Positions 31,976 through 40,387 are shown, numbered from the stretch's first letter. The stretch: DNA of 64,000 nt from Fusibacter_C sp942493125 (GCA_942493125.1 OW818667.1:2046001-2110000), one strand, 5' to 3'. Notes: a model not told the origin generated them from the letters alone. Made by a program: numbers and translations.

Positions 31976-34048
31976 ATGGGGAAAACAATGAAAAAAGCAC
32001 TTTCACTAGCTATGATCGCGATTTTAGTGATCACTAGCGCACCGGCAGCCGCATTTGCAGTAGAGGCCTTCTCTATTGGCATCGTCGAGTCGTCGGTCAC
32101 ATCAAACTCGGCCACGGTCGCGCTCAACAACACGACGCCTGGCGCAACTTACACAGCAGTTATCAGTGACATTGGAAGTTTTGATGCCGTGACTAAAAAA
32201 CTCACGGGACTGAAACAAAACACAAACTATTCGGTTACGATAACTGAATCGTTCACTGAAACCTCTCCAACTCGATTTGAAGTTCATAAGCAAGGCAATA
32301 AATACTACTATATGGATAACGGATCAAAGGTTTTTGTGAATATTAGTGCTGTTTATCATTATCATTATGGATGGGTAAAGGATTCCGGTTACGATAATGA
32401 TAAAACGAATTACACAGATGTTTACAAAGTGATCAGCAATTCATCAACCGCAACGTTCAAAACAAAGGAAACACCAAAATTGACATTGAACGTAGGCACA
32501 GGTGGTATCGCTATTATTGATGGTCATACGTATCCAGCTGGCACTCATGAACTATATAAAAGTGCGACACCAAAGAATTTTTCTGGTAAATCCTATTCTA
32601 ACGTTGGTTATACTGGTGGCAGTACACTTGGTTTTGTTTTCGAAGCAACAGGGCACACAACTTGGGACGTGGCCTTCGCTCCAGCAAACAATGTATATGG
32701 ATTGCCATATTATGATCACGTGGGCTTTTTCTCTGGCCTCAAAGCATCTGGTTTAGATGATATTAGTGGACACGATCCAAAAAACGATTTGCTTTCAGCA
32801 GATTTCTCTGCAACGGTTGGACAGCCTGTATATAACTTGGGACAACAAGCTGTCATGACTTTAGTAATCAATAACATTGATGGCGACGCAAATACTCAAA
32901 AACTGAATGAAGTGAATGTCTACGCCAATAATGATTCTTCTAATGATTTATTGGGTGGCCAAAATTATATTGATGGTTCAAAAACAATCACTTTCAACTA
33001 TACGATTCCATCTACTGAAGCTGGATTGACAGGCTTCACTAAAGGCGCCGTTGTAAATGGTAAAACCATTTACACGAAAGTCATGAACTTTGATCTAGTC
33101 GATAGATATCATACTACTGCAGGTGCAGCAATTATCAAATCAAGCACATGTACGATTACTGTTGAAGTACCGCTTCCAATATACCCTGTAACTTTCAATA
33201 CTGTTGGCGGTTCACCTGTACCTGATACTCAAAATATTACTTCTGGTGGATTTGCTGAAGAACCTAGTGATGTTCCTACTAAAGAAGGCTACACTTTCGA
33301 CTATTGGACACTAAATAATGAAGAATATAAATTTAATATTGGTGTAACTGAGCCAATTACTTTGGTTGCTCACTACACTTTGATTCCTGTGACGACAGAA
33401 CCTGAGACAACTCAGCCTGAAACGACTCAGCCTGAAACAACTCAGCCTGAAACAACTCAGCCTGAAACGACTCAACCTGAAACGACTCAGCCTGAGACAA
33501 CACAGCCTGAGACTACTCAACCTGAGACTACTCAACCTGAGACTACTCAACCTGAGACTACTCAACCTGAGACTACTCAACCTGAGACTACTCAACCTGA
33601 GACTACTCAACCTGAGACTACTCAACCTGAGACTACTCAACCTGAGACTACTCAACCTGAAACAACTCAGCCTGAAACAACTCAACCTGAGACTACGCAG
33701 CCTGAAACAACGCAACCTGAGACTACGCAGCCTGTCACAACACAACCTACAACAGAAGATGATGATGAACCAGAAATCATCAACTTCATAGAAACGACTG
33801 AAGCATCTACAGAGACACTTTTACCAGAAGCGTTACCTCTTGGCGAAGCAAGCATCTTCGATTTCGATTCTTTCCAATCAAGTCTCGCAACTGATACTAC
33901 TGAATCTGTTGAAGAGATCATAATCGATGAAGAAGAGACACCACTTGCTGATGCTCTTCCACAAACTGGTCAATTGCCAGCTGAACTTTTCTATGGTATC
34001 GGTGGTCTGATCTCAGCGGCAGGCGTATTCTTGAAACGTAAAAGATAA
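31976..34048 (+). CDS. LPXTG surface protein with PETTQ repeat stalk
   Basis: About 690 residues. A signal peptide (MKKALSLAMIAILVITSAPAAAFA from residue 5) is followed by a ~370-residue exported region without a recognised fold. An InlB B-repeat/Flg_new-type unit (about 400-465: YPVTFNTVGGSPVP, KEGYTFDYW) is followed by 22 PETTQ repeats plus a PVTTQ unit (about 476-590). An acidic linker leads to the LPQTG sorting signal (about 661-665), a membrane segment and KRKR. A sortase would anchor it to peptidoglycan. ATG 31976 is chosen because AAGGAG lies 9 bases upstream; the longer frame from 31907 would cover the riboswitch. It shares its C-terminal layout with the protein at 38982. Confidence 0.9.
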   Translation: MGKTMKKALSLAMIAILVITSAPAAAFAVEAFSIGIVESSVTSNSATVALNNTTPGATYTAVISDIGSFDAVTKKLTGLKQNTNYSVTITESFTETSPTRFEVHKQGNKYYYMDNGSKVFVNISAVYHYHYGWVKDSGYDNDKTNYTDVYKVISNSSTATFKTKETPKLTLNVGTGGIAIIDGHTYPAGTHELYKSATPKNFSGKSYSNVGYTGGSTLGFVFEATGHTTWDVAFAPANNVYGLPYYDHVGFFSGLKASGLDDISGHDPKNDLLSADFSATVGQPVYNLGQQAVMTLVINNIDGDANTQKLNEVNVYANNDSSNDLLGGQNYIDGSKTITFNYTIPSTEAGLTGFTKGAVVNGKTIYTKVMNFDLVDRYHTTAGAAIIKSSTCTITVEVPLPIYPVTFNTVGGSPVPDTQNITSGGFAEEPSDVPTKEGYTFDYWTLNNEEYKFNIGVTEPITLVAHYTLIPVTTEPETTQPETTQPETTQPETTQPETTQPETTQPETTQPETTQPETTQPETTQPETTQPETTQPETTQPETTQPETTQPETTQPETTQPETTQPETTQPETTQPETTQPETTQPVTTQPTTEDDDEPEIINFIETTEASTETLLPEALPLGEASIFDFDSFQSSLATDTTESVEEIIIDEEETPLADALPQTGQLPAELFYGIGGLISAAGVFLKRKR
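33401..33745 (+). repeat. 15-bp coding tandem repeat (PETTQ)
   Basis: Twenty-two 15-bp units run from 33401 to 33730, followed by a variant unit. Ten consecutive copies (33506-33655) are identical in DNA, CCTGAGACTACTCAA, while flanking copies differ at synonymous sites. This indicates recent expansion in the middle of an older array. Confidence 0.95.
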
Positions 34049-34088
34049 GTGTCTGAGCGTATAGAAATAGTGTAACTTTTGAACGATG

Positions 34089-34130
34089 AAGACGCAGTAG
34101 GCTTTAACTTAAGTCGACTGCGTCTTTTTA
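34089..34130 (+). terminator. Intrinsic terminator of the PETTQ surface protein gene
   Basis: AAGACGCAGT (34089-34098) pairs perfectly with ACTGCGTCTT (34117-34126), and the T-rich run TTTTTATTT follows. Confidence 0.88.
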
Positions 34131-34218
34131 TTTCATTGAAATTGGATTATAATAAATAATAATAGAAGTTGGAATTATTTAATTTACTCAATACAAAGAA
34201 TATTTCTTAGGAGTTCAA

Positions 34219-34626
34219 ATGACTCGGCTAAAAATGCTATTGGCTACACCGACCTTTAAACAATTGACAAGGTATCTCATCACTGGATTCACCGCTTTTG
34301 GCATAGAATATGGACTGTACGTCCTTCTGTTCAAATGGGTTGGGCTACATTATATACTAGCTAGCGTGATCGTATATGCGTTGGTGTTCTGGTTTTCATT
34401 TATCATCAACCGCATTTGGTCGTTTAAATCAAAAGGTAGCATTAAAAAACAGTTTGTTCAGTATGGCCTACTTTTTCTCTTCAACCTCGTCGTATCGAAC
34501 ATCTTTTTAATGCAACTTTTTACTGATGTACTTGGTATCAGCCCACTCGTTTCGCCGTTCTTAAAGATGGCCTGCGTCGTCTGTTGGAACTTTTTGATCT
34601 ATAAATACATCATATACAAAGAGTAA
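34219..34626 (+). CDS. GtrA/GtcA-family membrane protein (putative polyprenyl-linked sugar flippase)
   Basis: 135 residues with four membrane helices, the standard GtrA layout: FKQLTRYLITGFTAFGIEYGLYVLLF, ILASVIVYALVFWFSFIINRIWSF, FVQYGLLFLFNLVVSNIFLM and MACVVCWNFLIYKYIIY. The FxxNRxWxF motif after helix 2 and the late FxxYKYxV-like end are family signatures. GtrA proteins are thought to move undecaprenyl-phosphate-linked monosaccharides across the membrane. The GT2 gene downstream and the convergent YfhO-like gene complete a three-component glycosylation set known from teichoic acid modification. GGAG lies 5 bases before the ATG. The stop codon lies inside the first copy of a 29-bp tandem repeat. 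Confidence 0.9.
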   Translation: MTRLKMLLATPTFKQLTRYLITGFTAFGIEYGLYVLLFKWVGLHYILASVIVYALVFWFSFIINRIWSFKSKGSIKKQFVQYGLLFLFNLVVSNIFLMQLFTDVLGISPLVSPFLKMACVVCWNFLIYKYIIYKE

Positions 34627-34713
34627 CATATATACTCAGGCTACACAAAGAGTAACATATATACTCAGGCTACACAAAGAATAACAAATATACTCAGGCT
34701 ACACAAAGAATAA
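34618..34713 (+). repeat. 29-bp tandem repeat, 3.3 copies
   Basis: Copies start at 34618, 34647 and 34676 with a partial fourth at 34705. The unit begins AAAGAGTAACATATATACTC and ends AGGCTACAC; copies 1 and 2 are identical and copy 3 differs at a few bases. Copy 1 contains the last codons and stop of the GtrA gene, and the partial copy ends a few bases before the GT2 ribosome-binding site. The array sets the distance between two probably co-transcribed genes. Confidence 0.92.
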
Positions 34714-34727
34714 ACTGCGAGGTGACT

Positions 34728-35663
34728 ATGCTTAAATACTTGGAAAATAAGACTCTAGCGCTCATCATCCCCGTGTTCAATGAAGAAAATGCCCTTCGGA
34801 CAAATTTTGAAGCCATCAAGCGCATTTTGTCTGAAGATGGCATACCAGCACAATATTTATTTGTCGACGACGGTTCAAGAGATGACACTTGGGGCGTCAT
34901 CGAAGCACTTGCAGCTGAAGATCATAACGTGAAAGGCATCAAATTTGCACGCAATTTTGGCAAAGAGATTGCGCTACGTGCTGGTATAGAAGCCATTGAA
35001 GCCGACCTATATCTAACTATGGATTCTGACCTACAGCACCCACCACGCTACATTAAAGATATGCTTTTACTCATGGAAAAAGAAAACGCTGATATCATAG
35101 ACGGCATCAAGTCCAATCGAGGCCGTGAATCATTGAAATATAAGGTGTTCGCGAAGGGTTTCTATAAGACACTCAAAACAATCACTGGTCTTGAAATGGA
35201 TAACTCTTCGGATTTCAAGCTCATGAATTTTCACGTAATCGAGCAACTACGAGATTTTCAAGAACGGAACCTCTTTTTTAGAGGCATTGTGAGCTGGGTT
35301 GGCTTTAAAGTCGTTAAGATGCCATTTGCCGTTGATGATCGTCTGGCTGGATCAAGCCACTTTTCATTTGGCCGTTTGGTATTTTTAGCACTTAATGCCA
35401 TCTTATCCTACACGAGTAAACCTCTATATCTCACTATCTTTAGCGGGTTCTTGTTCTTGATTTTTGCCCTTATCGTCGGTGTCCAGACCATCTATAACTT
35501 CTTCTTCGGACACGCTATAAGCGGTTTCTCAACGGTCATATTGCTGATATTGATAACAGGTTCTATGATCATGCTCTCACTTGGAATCATTGGCGTTTAT
35601 ATCTCCAGAATCTATGAAGAGATTAAACGCAGACCAAGGTATATCATCGATAAGAAAGTGTGA
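34728..35663 (+). CDS. Family 2 glycosyltransferase, CsbB/GtrB-like polyprenyl-phosphate sugar transferase
   Basis: 311 residues. The GT-A domain (about 1-215) has LIIPVFNEENALRTNFEAI, FVDDGSRDDTW and TMDSDLQHPPRYI (DxD-type metal site). It is followed by DNSSDFKLM, FRGIVSWVGFK and two C-terminal membrane helices (about 230-300), as in DPM1/GtrB/CsbB enzymes. It should load a monosaccharide (GlcNAc or glucose in known cases) onto undecaprenyl phosphate at the inner face of the membrane. The neighbouring GtrA-like protein would flip it and the YfhO-like protein would use it outside. ATG 34728 is preferred over GTG 34722 because GAGG precedes it by 5 bases. Confidence 0.92.
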   Translation: MLKYLENKTLALIIPVFNEENALRTNFEAIKRILSEDGIPAQYLFVDDGSRDDTWGVIEALAAEDHNVKGIKFARNFGKEIALRAGIEAIEADLYLTMDSDLQHPPRYIKDMLLLMEKENADIIDGIKSNRGRESLKYKVFAKGFYKTLKTITGLEMDNSSDFKLMNFHVIEQLRDFQERNLFFRGIVSWVGFKVVKMPFAVDDRLAGSSHFSFGRLVFLALNAILSYTSKPLYLTIFSGFLFLIFALIVGVQTIYNFFFGHAISGFSTVILLILITGSMIMLSLGIIGVYISRIYEEIKRRPRYIIDKKV

Positions 35664-35692
35664 GTCGATCTACCTGGCACCACCACCTCACC
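35661..35692 (+). repeat. Partial second copy of the palindromic repeat element
   Basis: The run from GAGTCGATC through CTGGCACCACC matches the right arm of the palindrome at 28629-28690, and CCTCACC ends it like CTCACC there. It begins exactly at the TGA stop codon of the GT2 gene. Only one arm is present, so it forms no long hairpin. Confidence 0.8.
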
Positions 35693-35694
35693 TA

Positions 35695-35734
35695 AAAAGC
35701 ACGTACACATGAGTTTCCATGCGTACGTGCTTTT
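35695..35734. terminator. Bidirectional terminator between GT2 and YfhO genes
   Basis: AAAAGCACGTAC (35695-35706) pairs with GTACGTGCTTTT (35723-35734), with a T-rich tail on the plus strand and an A run giving a shorter T tail on the minus strand. The two genes converge here. Confidence 0.88.
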
Positions 35735-35737
35735 GTT

Positions 35738-38392
35738 TTACTCTATCGGTGCTTCTGTCGGTTGCGCTTCAGCCTTACTGACTTCCACTTTTTCTGGTGT
35801 TTTACTCGTTTTAGCATTCTTGCCCTGTTTTATCTTTTTCTCACGAGGCTTTCTTTCATAGCGTATGAAGAGCACTACAAACCCAACGAGTGAGACTAGG
35901 GATATCAACAAGCCATTTAACAAACCGTCCGGCACATAAGTCATTATGACCTCGTGGCGTCCAGTCGTGACTGGGAATGCAATCATTGCATTTTGGATTG
36001 GATCCACTTCTGCTTTTACACCATCCACTTTCACAGTCCAACCTTTTTCGTATGGAATCGATGTGTACAGGATGCCATCATGATTGACGTCCACTGTTCC
36101 AACGACTTTAGAGGATTTGAACTCAGTAATCTGCAGTGGCTCATCGGCAAGTGCTCGATGTACGTCGGCATAGGCTGCTTCATCGAACGTCACCGCTTGA
36201 AGGTTGAAATAGCCGTCTGTAGCTGCATGCGTTTCAAACTCGAGTTTAATTTCCGTACCTTGTTCCAGGATGCCCAAGTCGACGATGAGACCACGGCGCG
36301 TCTCATATTCTGTGGTTTTATCAAGAACGGTAACTTTCGTTTTGTAAGATCGGTTCGCAAACATGAAGAGATACATTTGCTTTCTCTCAGGTGCATTGAT
36401 TATCACTGTAGCGTTACCGACTTTTGAACTGTCTAAATTTCTATAGCCATAACGGATGTCGTCTATGCTCGTGCGTTCCATATTGACATACGTGTCACTG
36501 GTGATTGGAACGTCTGTGTAAAGCTCGACGTCCTGACCAGTTGCAGCTCTGACAAAGTCCTCTTGTACGACAAATGGGCTCCTATGTGTGTTGTTCCAAT
36601 TATAGATCATATCATCCACCACAAATCCAAGTGGCAATGGATAATTGTTTTTATAGATTGCTACTTTATCAGTTGATGACATCACAGAATAGCCTGCATT
36701 TTGCTGCGTCCCAGCCGCTTCCCTACCTATGAAGTATTTGACGCCTAGTAAACCATTGACAAGGGGTGTTGATGCTGCAAATAAATATCGGTTTGCTTCT
36801 GGTGATGCAGCAAGTCCAAGCTTTTGAGTGAATATCGAGATTTTTGCATTGACTGTGGACGAGAACATGGAAACGCCTCTATAAGTGTATAGGGTCGGAT
36901 CGTTCGTGCTATACCATTTTACCATTTCCAAACGATACGCTTCATCGTCTGAAGCATAAATGCTATCAACAGCTTCCCTGATTTCGTCTCCCAGATATGG
37001 GTAGCTATCACGTGCAGAAGCACCTGTCGTCCCTGTACCTAAGACCGCTGAAAGAATCGATTCCGCTAAAATCATAACACATAGACCGATGACAAATGCT
37101 TTTTTGCGAATGACTTCATAGCGATACATTTGGATCAAAATCGTGTAAAGGGCCAATACGCCAAGGCTTACATAGAAAACGAGATCACTGAGTTCCATTT
37201 TCTCGTTGATGATCAAGTAACCCAAAAGCGCTAAACTGATAAACCAAAATTGTTTTTTGGGTAGGGTTTCAAGATTTTCAAATCCCCTATATGCCCAGTT
37301 GAGAATCAAGAAGGAGAATAAAAATGCAAAGCGGTAAGGCACTTCATTTGGAAAATGAAAAGCATGCCATATAAAGTTCAGATAGTTGATATTGAAGCTG
37401 AGAAGGAAAAATGTGATCATGATAAAGCTCATCACTTTTTCTTTGATCCTAACCTCTGTTGAAACAAAGAAGACGCCAAGCATATAAAGTGCTAAGAAGC
37501 TGCTGAATATATTTGGAAGGCCGCTCTTGATGCTAGGACTTACGCCTGCAAGCATATTGTTAAGGATTTCGATAATCGAAAAATACGTTTTAAATTCAGT
37601 TGGAAAAGTGGCATTCACTGCATGGGACAACTGAAGGCCCTTAAAGGTCGGCAGAAGCACAATGGCAGCTAAACCTGCTGCAATGGCAGAATAAAGTCCA
37701 ATCAGCAGCGTTTTTTTCACAAAATGATTTAAGTTGAAGCCTGATGTTTTAGTGAAGTATAGGACAAAGTAGTATATGAGAATGAATTCGCAAATGAAAA
37801 ATCCGATGTAAAAGTTACTGATCAGCGCGACTGCAAGAGCGATGATATAAAGTGAGAAACCTTCGCCGTCAATGACCTTGTTCAGACCAAGCATGATCAG
37901 AGGTAACAGCGCCATGGCATCGAGCCACATGATATTCCAATAATAGCCCATCGCAAATCCACAGAAGGCGTAAAACATACCAAATCCAACGATTGAATAA
38001 TCTTCTTTTTTAAAGATACCTCTTAGATAAATCGCAAAAAATGCGCCTGCAAATGCAATTTTGATGGCCGTCGCAAGCATCATGAACTCTCTTAGATATT
38101 CTCTAGGAAATACAACTGAGAGCAAATAAATCGGACTGAAAGCGTAGTAAGCCATGACGAGTATAAAATTCGAGCCCATACCCATATTCCATGAATAGAA
38201 AAGTGAATCGCCATGTTGAAGTTTCTCGTGAAGTTCCTGCAAGAATGGATAGTATTGATGCCAACTATCGATGACCATGATTTGACTTTTACCAAAAGGA
38301 AATAGGCCAAGTGCAGCAAATCCGATCATCATGATGAGAAACGAAATCCCAAATGTCGAGAGAATATATTTTTGTTTTTTTATGAAATTCAT
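35738..38392 (-). CDS. YfhO-family membrane glycosyltransferase
   Basis: 884 residues with about a dozen N-terminal membrane helices (residues 1-430) and one near the C-terminus (about 825-845). In between is a large extracytoplasmic domain, and a Lys-rich cytosolic tail ends the protein. The start (FGISFLIMMIGFAALGLFPFGKSQIMVIDSWHQYYPFLQELH) holds the conserved D and Q/YPF motif after helix 1, typical of YfhO and other GT-C enzymes. In Bacillus and Listeria, YfhO-type proteins transfer sugars from a polyprenyl carrier to lipoteichoic acid. Here it lies opposite the GtrA and CsbB-like genes, between two Thr-rich LPXTG genes, so a surface polymer or protein acceptor are both possible. Confidence 0.88.
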   Translation of the reverse strand: MNFIKKQKYILSTFGISFLIMMIGFAALGLFPFGKSQIMVIDSWHQYYPFLQELHEKLQHGDSLFYSWNMGMGSNFILVMAYYAFSPIYLLSVVFPREYLREFMMLATAIKIAFAGAFFAIYLRGIFKKEDYSIVGFGMFYAFCGFAMGYYWNIMWLDAMALLPLIMLGLNKVIDGEGFSLYIIALAVALISNFYIGFFICEFILIYYFVLYFTKTSGFNLNHFVKKTLLIGLYSAIAAGLAAIVLLPTFKGLQLSHAVNATFPTEFKTYFSIIEILNNMLAGVSPSIKSGLPNIFSSFLALYMLGVFFVSTEVRIKEKVMSFIMITFFLLSFNINYLNFIWHAFHFPNEVPYRFAFLFSFLILNWAYRGFENLETLPKKQFWFISLALLGYLIINEKMELSDLVFYVSLGVLALYTILIQMYRYEVIRKKAFVIGLCVMILAESILSAVLGTGTTGASARDSYPYLGDEIREAVDSIYASDDEAYRLEMVKWYSTNDPTLYTYRGVSMFSSTVNAKISIFTQKLGLAASPEANRYLFAASTPLVNGLLGVKYFIGREAAGTQQNAGYSVMSSTDKVAIYKNNYPLPLGFVVDDMIYNWNNTHRSPFVVQEDFVRAATGQDVELYTDVPITSDTYVNMERTSIDDIRYGYRNLDSSKVGNATVIINAPERKQMYLFMFANRSYKTKVTVLDKTTEYETRRGLIVDLGILEQGTEIKLEFETHAATDGYFNLQAVTFDEAAYADVHRALADEPLQITEFKSSKVVGTVDVNHDGILYTSIPYEKGWTVKVDGVKAEVDPIQNAMIAFPVTTGRHEVIMTYVPDGLLNGLLISLVSLVGFVVLFIRYERKPREKKIKQGKNAKTSKTPEKVEVSKAEAQPTEAPIE

Positions 38393-38453
38393 AAGGCCTC
38401 CATTTTACGACTATTAGTATGCAAATTGCAATTTCCCGTTAATATGTAGTTAT

Positions 38454-38459
38454 ATTATA
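38454..38459 (-). promoter_or_regulatory. Probable -10 of the YfhO-like gene
   Basis: The minus strand has TATAAT at 38454-38459, about 60 bases before the start codon. A -35 at the usual distance is poor. A TGCAAATTGCA dyad lies between it and the gene. Confidence 0.4.
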
Positions 38460-38519
38460 CCTTAATATTCCCAGAGCCTTTCAGTTTTTTTTAAAAGTGT
38501 ATAAAGAGTTTTTGAGTCT

Positions 38520-38535
38520 TTGTCACGCGTGACAA
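38520..38535. promoter_or_regulatory. Perfect 16-bp palindrome, candidate operator
   Basis: TTGTCACGCGTGACAA lies between the divergent YfhO-like and MucBP adhesin genes. Its half site TGTCACG equals the heptamer at 31724-31730 in the SARP-type repeat promoter, here as an inverted pair. A regulatory role is inferred. Confidence 0.45.
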
Positions 38536-38675
38536 CGTAGTTTTTTGTTTTAATCGACCACTAATTTGGTAAATGTATTATGTAAACGTTAAAATATGAT
38601 AACTATTTAACAACAATTTTTAAGCTATTTATTTACACGAAAAAAGTTATATTCTGATTTTAATTTTTTATTTTT

Positions 38676-38704
38676 TTGACGGCTTGAGGGAGGTGTAATA
38701 AAAA
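38676..38704 (+). promoter_or_regulatory. Candidate promoter of the MucBP adhesin transcript
   Basis: TTGACG (38676-38681), a 17-base spacer and TAAAAA (38699-38704) place the start of transcription near 38711, ahead of the riboswitch aptamer. The -10 is a weak match. An alternative TATAAT at 38850-38855 would exclude the aptamer. Confidence 0.45.
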
Positions 38705-38744
38705 AGAGAGTCATAAATACACTTAAATGGGGTTTTAGGCTTAT

Positions 38745-38833
38745 GCGGTTCTTAAAGAGGGACGCAATGACACAGATTTCCAAATTGGGCACTTGAAATC
38801 TGTTGAGCGAATAGTGCAACCGACCTTTCTTTA
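38745..38833 (+). ncRNA. Cyclic-di-GMP-II riboswitch
   Basis: The segment GCAATGACA, a CAGATTTC/GAAATCTG stem (38773-38780 with 38794-38801), AAATTGGGCACTTGA, then TTGAGCGAATAGTGCAACCGACC matches the conserved class-II aptamer. I compare it from memory with the Clostridium acetobutylicum class-II RNA, which has AAAUUGGGCACUUGA and AGUAGUGCAACCGACC at the same positions. P1 forms between TTAAAGAGGG (38752-38761) and CCTTTCTTTA (38824-38833). The same 3' strand can pair over 10 bases with TTAAAGAGAGG (38961-38971), which contains the ribosome-binding site. This suggests that ligand frees the ribosome-binding site (ON switch). Confidence 0.92.
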
Positions 38834-38875
38834 TCATTAGAGGAAATTGTATAATACCAATTTATAGAAATCTCT

Positions 38876-38910
38876 TATATAGTAATGGCGTGTTTAAGCC
38901 ATTATTACTT
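38876..38910 (+). other. Hairpin in the MucBP adhesin leader
   Basis: TAATGGC and GCCATTA form a 7-bp stem with outer AGTAA/TTACT pairing, between the aptamer and the ribosome-binding site. The following sequence TTACTTTCC is too poor in T for a confident terminator, so its role in the switch is open. Confidence 0.4.
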
Positions 38911-38981
38911 TCCAGAAACGGGATTTTGTAACTTATAAGGTAATTATGCAATTTCCATACTTAAAGAGAGGAGAAAAAAGA

Positions 38982-40310
38982 ATGAGGTATTCAAAAATTT
39001 TATTGGCGATCGTTTTAATTTCCATGCTCGTATTTGGTAGTTCCATGAGTGCTTTTGCAGTTAAATCCTATGATGTAACCGTATCCGTTGGTGAGGGTAT
39101 GGGTAGCGTCACTGGCGGTGGTGAATACTTATATAATGATGAGGTTACCGTTACAGCAACACCAGATCCAGGTTATGAATTCGACAAGTGGATCATGACA
39201 TGTGATATGGGCTCAATGGAACATTATAATGCTACCATGATGTTCAATATGCATCCACATGATGTTGATCTTGTAGCATGCTTTAAAGAAGTAGAAAACG
39301 AATTACGTTACGACCTTATGATTACTGCAGACGATCCATCCATGGGAGATGTTTTAGGAAGTGGCAATTATGCCTATACACAAGATGTGCATGTAAAAGC
39401 AACACCAAAAACAGGCTTCCAATTTGTCAAATGGATGGTAAGTTTTAATGATGGTGCGTTTAATGACTCTGCATTTCCACAAGAATTTACATGCAATCTT
39501 TCACATTGCGGAAACGGTTATTTTCCAAAAGTAGAATTGGTCGCTTATTTTGAACCATTGCCATCAGTTTTATTACACTATATAAATGAATCGTTTGAAT
39601 TCTTAACGCCAGAAGAGGTTTTATATGGGCCACTTGGTAGCCCATATGTGACTATGGCAAAAACATTTGAAGGCTATGAACTGACTGCGATGCCTCCAAA
39701 CGCAACTGGTGTTTTTGAGGAAGAGCAAATTCATATAGATTATATTTACAAGGTTGCAACCACTGAACCAACTGAACCGACTACTGCCGCAACAACTGAA
39801 GCACCAACAGAGCCTACCACTGCAGCAACGACTGAGGCACCAACAGAGCCTACAACTGCTGCAACCACTGAGGCACCAACAGAGCCTACAACTGCTGCAA
39901 CCACTGCTGCAACCACTGAAGCACCAACACAACCTACAACTGCTGCAACTACTGCAGCAACTACAGAAGATGATGATGAAGTTGTAACAATCACATTCAT
40001 CCCAACTACTTCACCTGCAACAACTGAAGGTGCTACAGAAGTAATTACTACAGAAGGTGTTCCACTTGGCGCACCAGATATCTTAAACTTCGATGAAATT
40101 TATGAAGAAACAGTGACAAACTTTGATGAATTTGTTGAAGATGAACCATTGGAAGGTACAGATGGTATGGTTGACGGTGAAGAAATTCTAGACGATGAGG
40201 TACCTCTCGCTGACGGATTACCACAAACTGGCCAAGTATCAGCAGATATGTTCTACGGTATTGGCGGATTGATCAGTGGTTTAGGCCTCTGGTTGAAACG
40301 AAAAAAATAG
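38982..40310 (+). CDS. LPXTG surface adhesin with MucBP domain and TTAATTEAPTEP stalk
   Basis: About 442 residues. A signal peptide (MRYSKILLAIVLISMLVFGSSMSAFA) is followed by two InlB/bacterial-repeat units (about 28-190: VSVGEGMGSVTGGGEY, GYEFDKWIM; ITADDPSMGDVLGSGNY, GFQFVKWMV). A MucBP-type unit (about 195-260: HYINESFEF, PYVTMAKTFEGYELTAMP, IDYIYK) leads to a Thr/Ala/Pro repeat stalk (about 260-330). An acidic linker, LPQTG (about 413-417), a membrane segment and KRKK end the protein. MucBP units occur in mucin- and glycan-binding adhesins. ATG 38982 is preferred because AGAGGAG lies 8 bases upstream. The stalk may be O-glycosylated, which is inferred from composition and the neighbouring glycosylation genes. 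Confidence 0.9.
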   Translation: MRYSKILLAIVLISMLVFGSSMSAFAVKSYDVTVSVGEGMGSVTGGGEYLYNDEVTVTATPDPGYEFDKWIMTCDMGSMEHYNATMMFNMHPHDVDLVACFKEVENELRYDLMITADDPSMGDVLGSGNYAYTQDVHVKATPKTGFQFVKWMVSFNDGAFNDSAFPQEFTCNLSHCGNGYFPKVELVAYFEPLPSVLLHYINESFEFLTPEEVLYGPLGSPYVTMAKTFEGYELTAMPPNATGVFEEEQIHIDYIYKVATTEPTEPTTAATTEAPTEPTTAATTEAPTEPTTAATTEAPTEPTTAATTAATTEAPTQPTTAATTAATTEDDDEVVTITFIPTTSPATTEGATEVITTEGVPLGAPDILNFDEIYEETVTNFDEFVEDEPLEGTDGMVDGEEILDDEVPLADGLPQTGQVSADMFYGIGGLISGLGLWLKRKK

Positions 40311-40387
40311 ATAATTGTTAATCAATATTACGAGACGGCTCGAGTAATATATTAAGTACAAATGATAAATGAATACTCTTTAAAATA

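Noticed and set aside
33311..33745. Minus-strand frame of RLSSLRLS repeats
   Set aside because: It is the antisense of the PETTQ repeat, with no start signals; the plus-strand frame has signal peptide and sorting motif.
33401..33745. Repeat array as a CRISPR
   Set aside because: Units are 15 bp, in frame, without spacers, and no cas gene is nearby.
38850..38855. TATAAT in front of the MucBP adhesin as main promoter
   Set aside because: It lies downstream of the class-II aptamer, so it would leave the riboswitch out of the transcript; it also has no -35.
39621..40000. Cys/Ser- and Val-rich minus-strand frames opposite the MucBP adhesin
   Set aside because: They mirror the Thr-rich stalk repeat and have no start signals.
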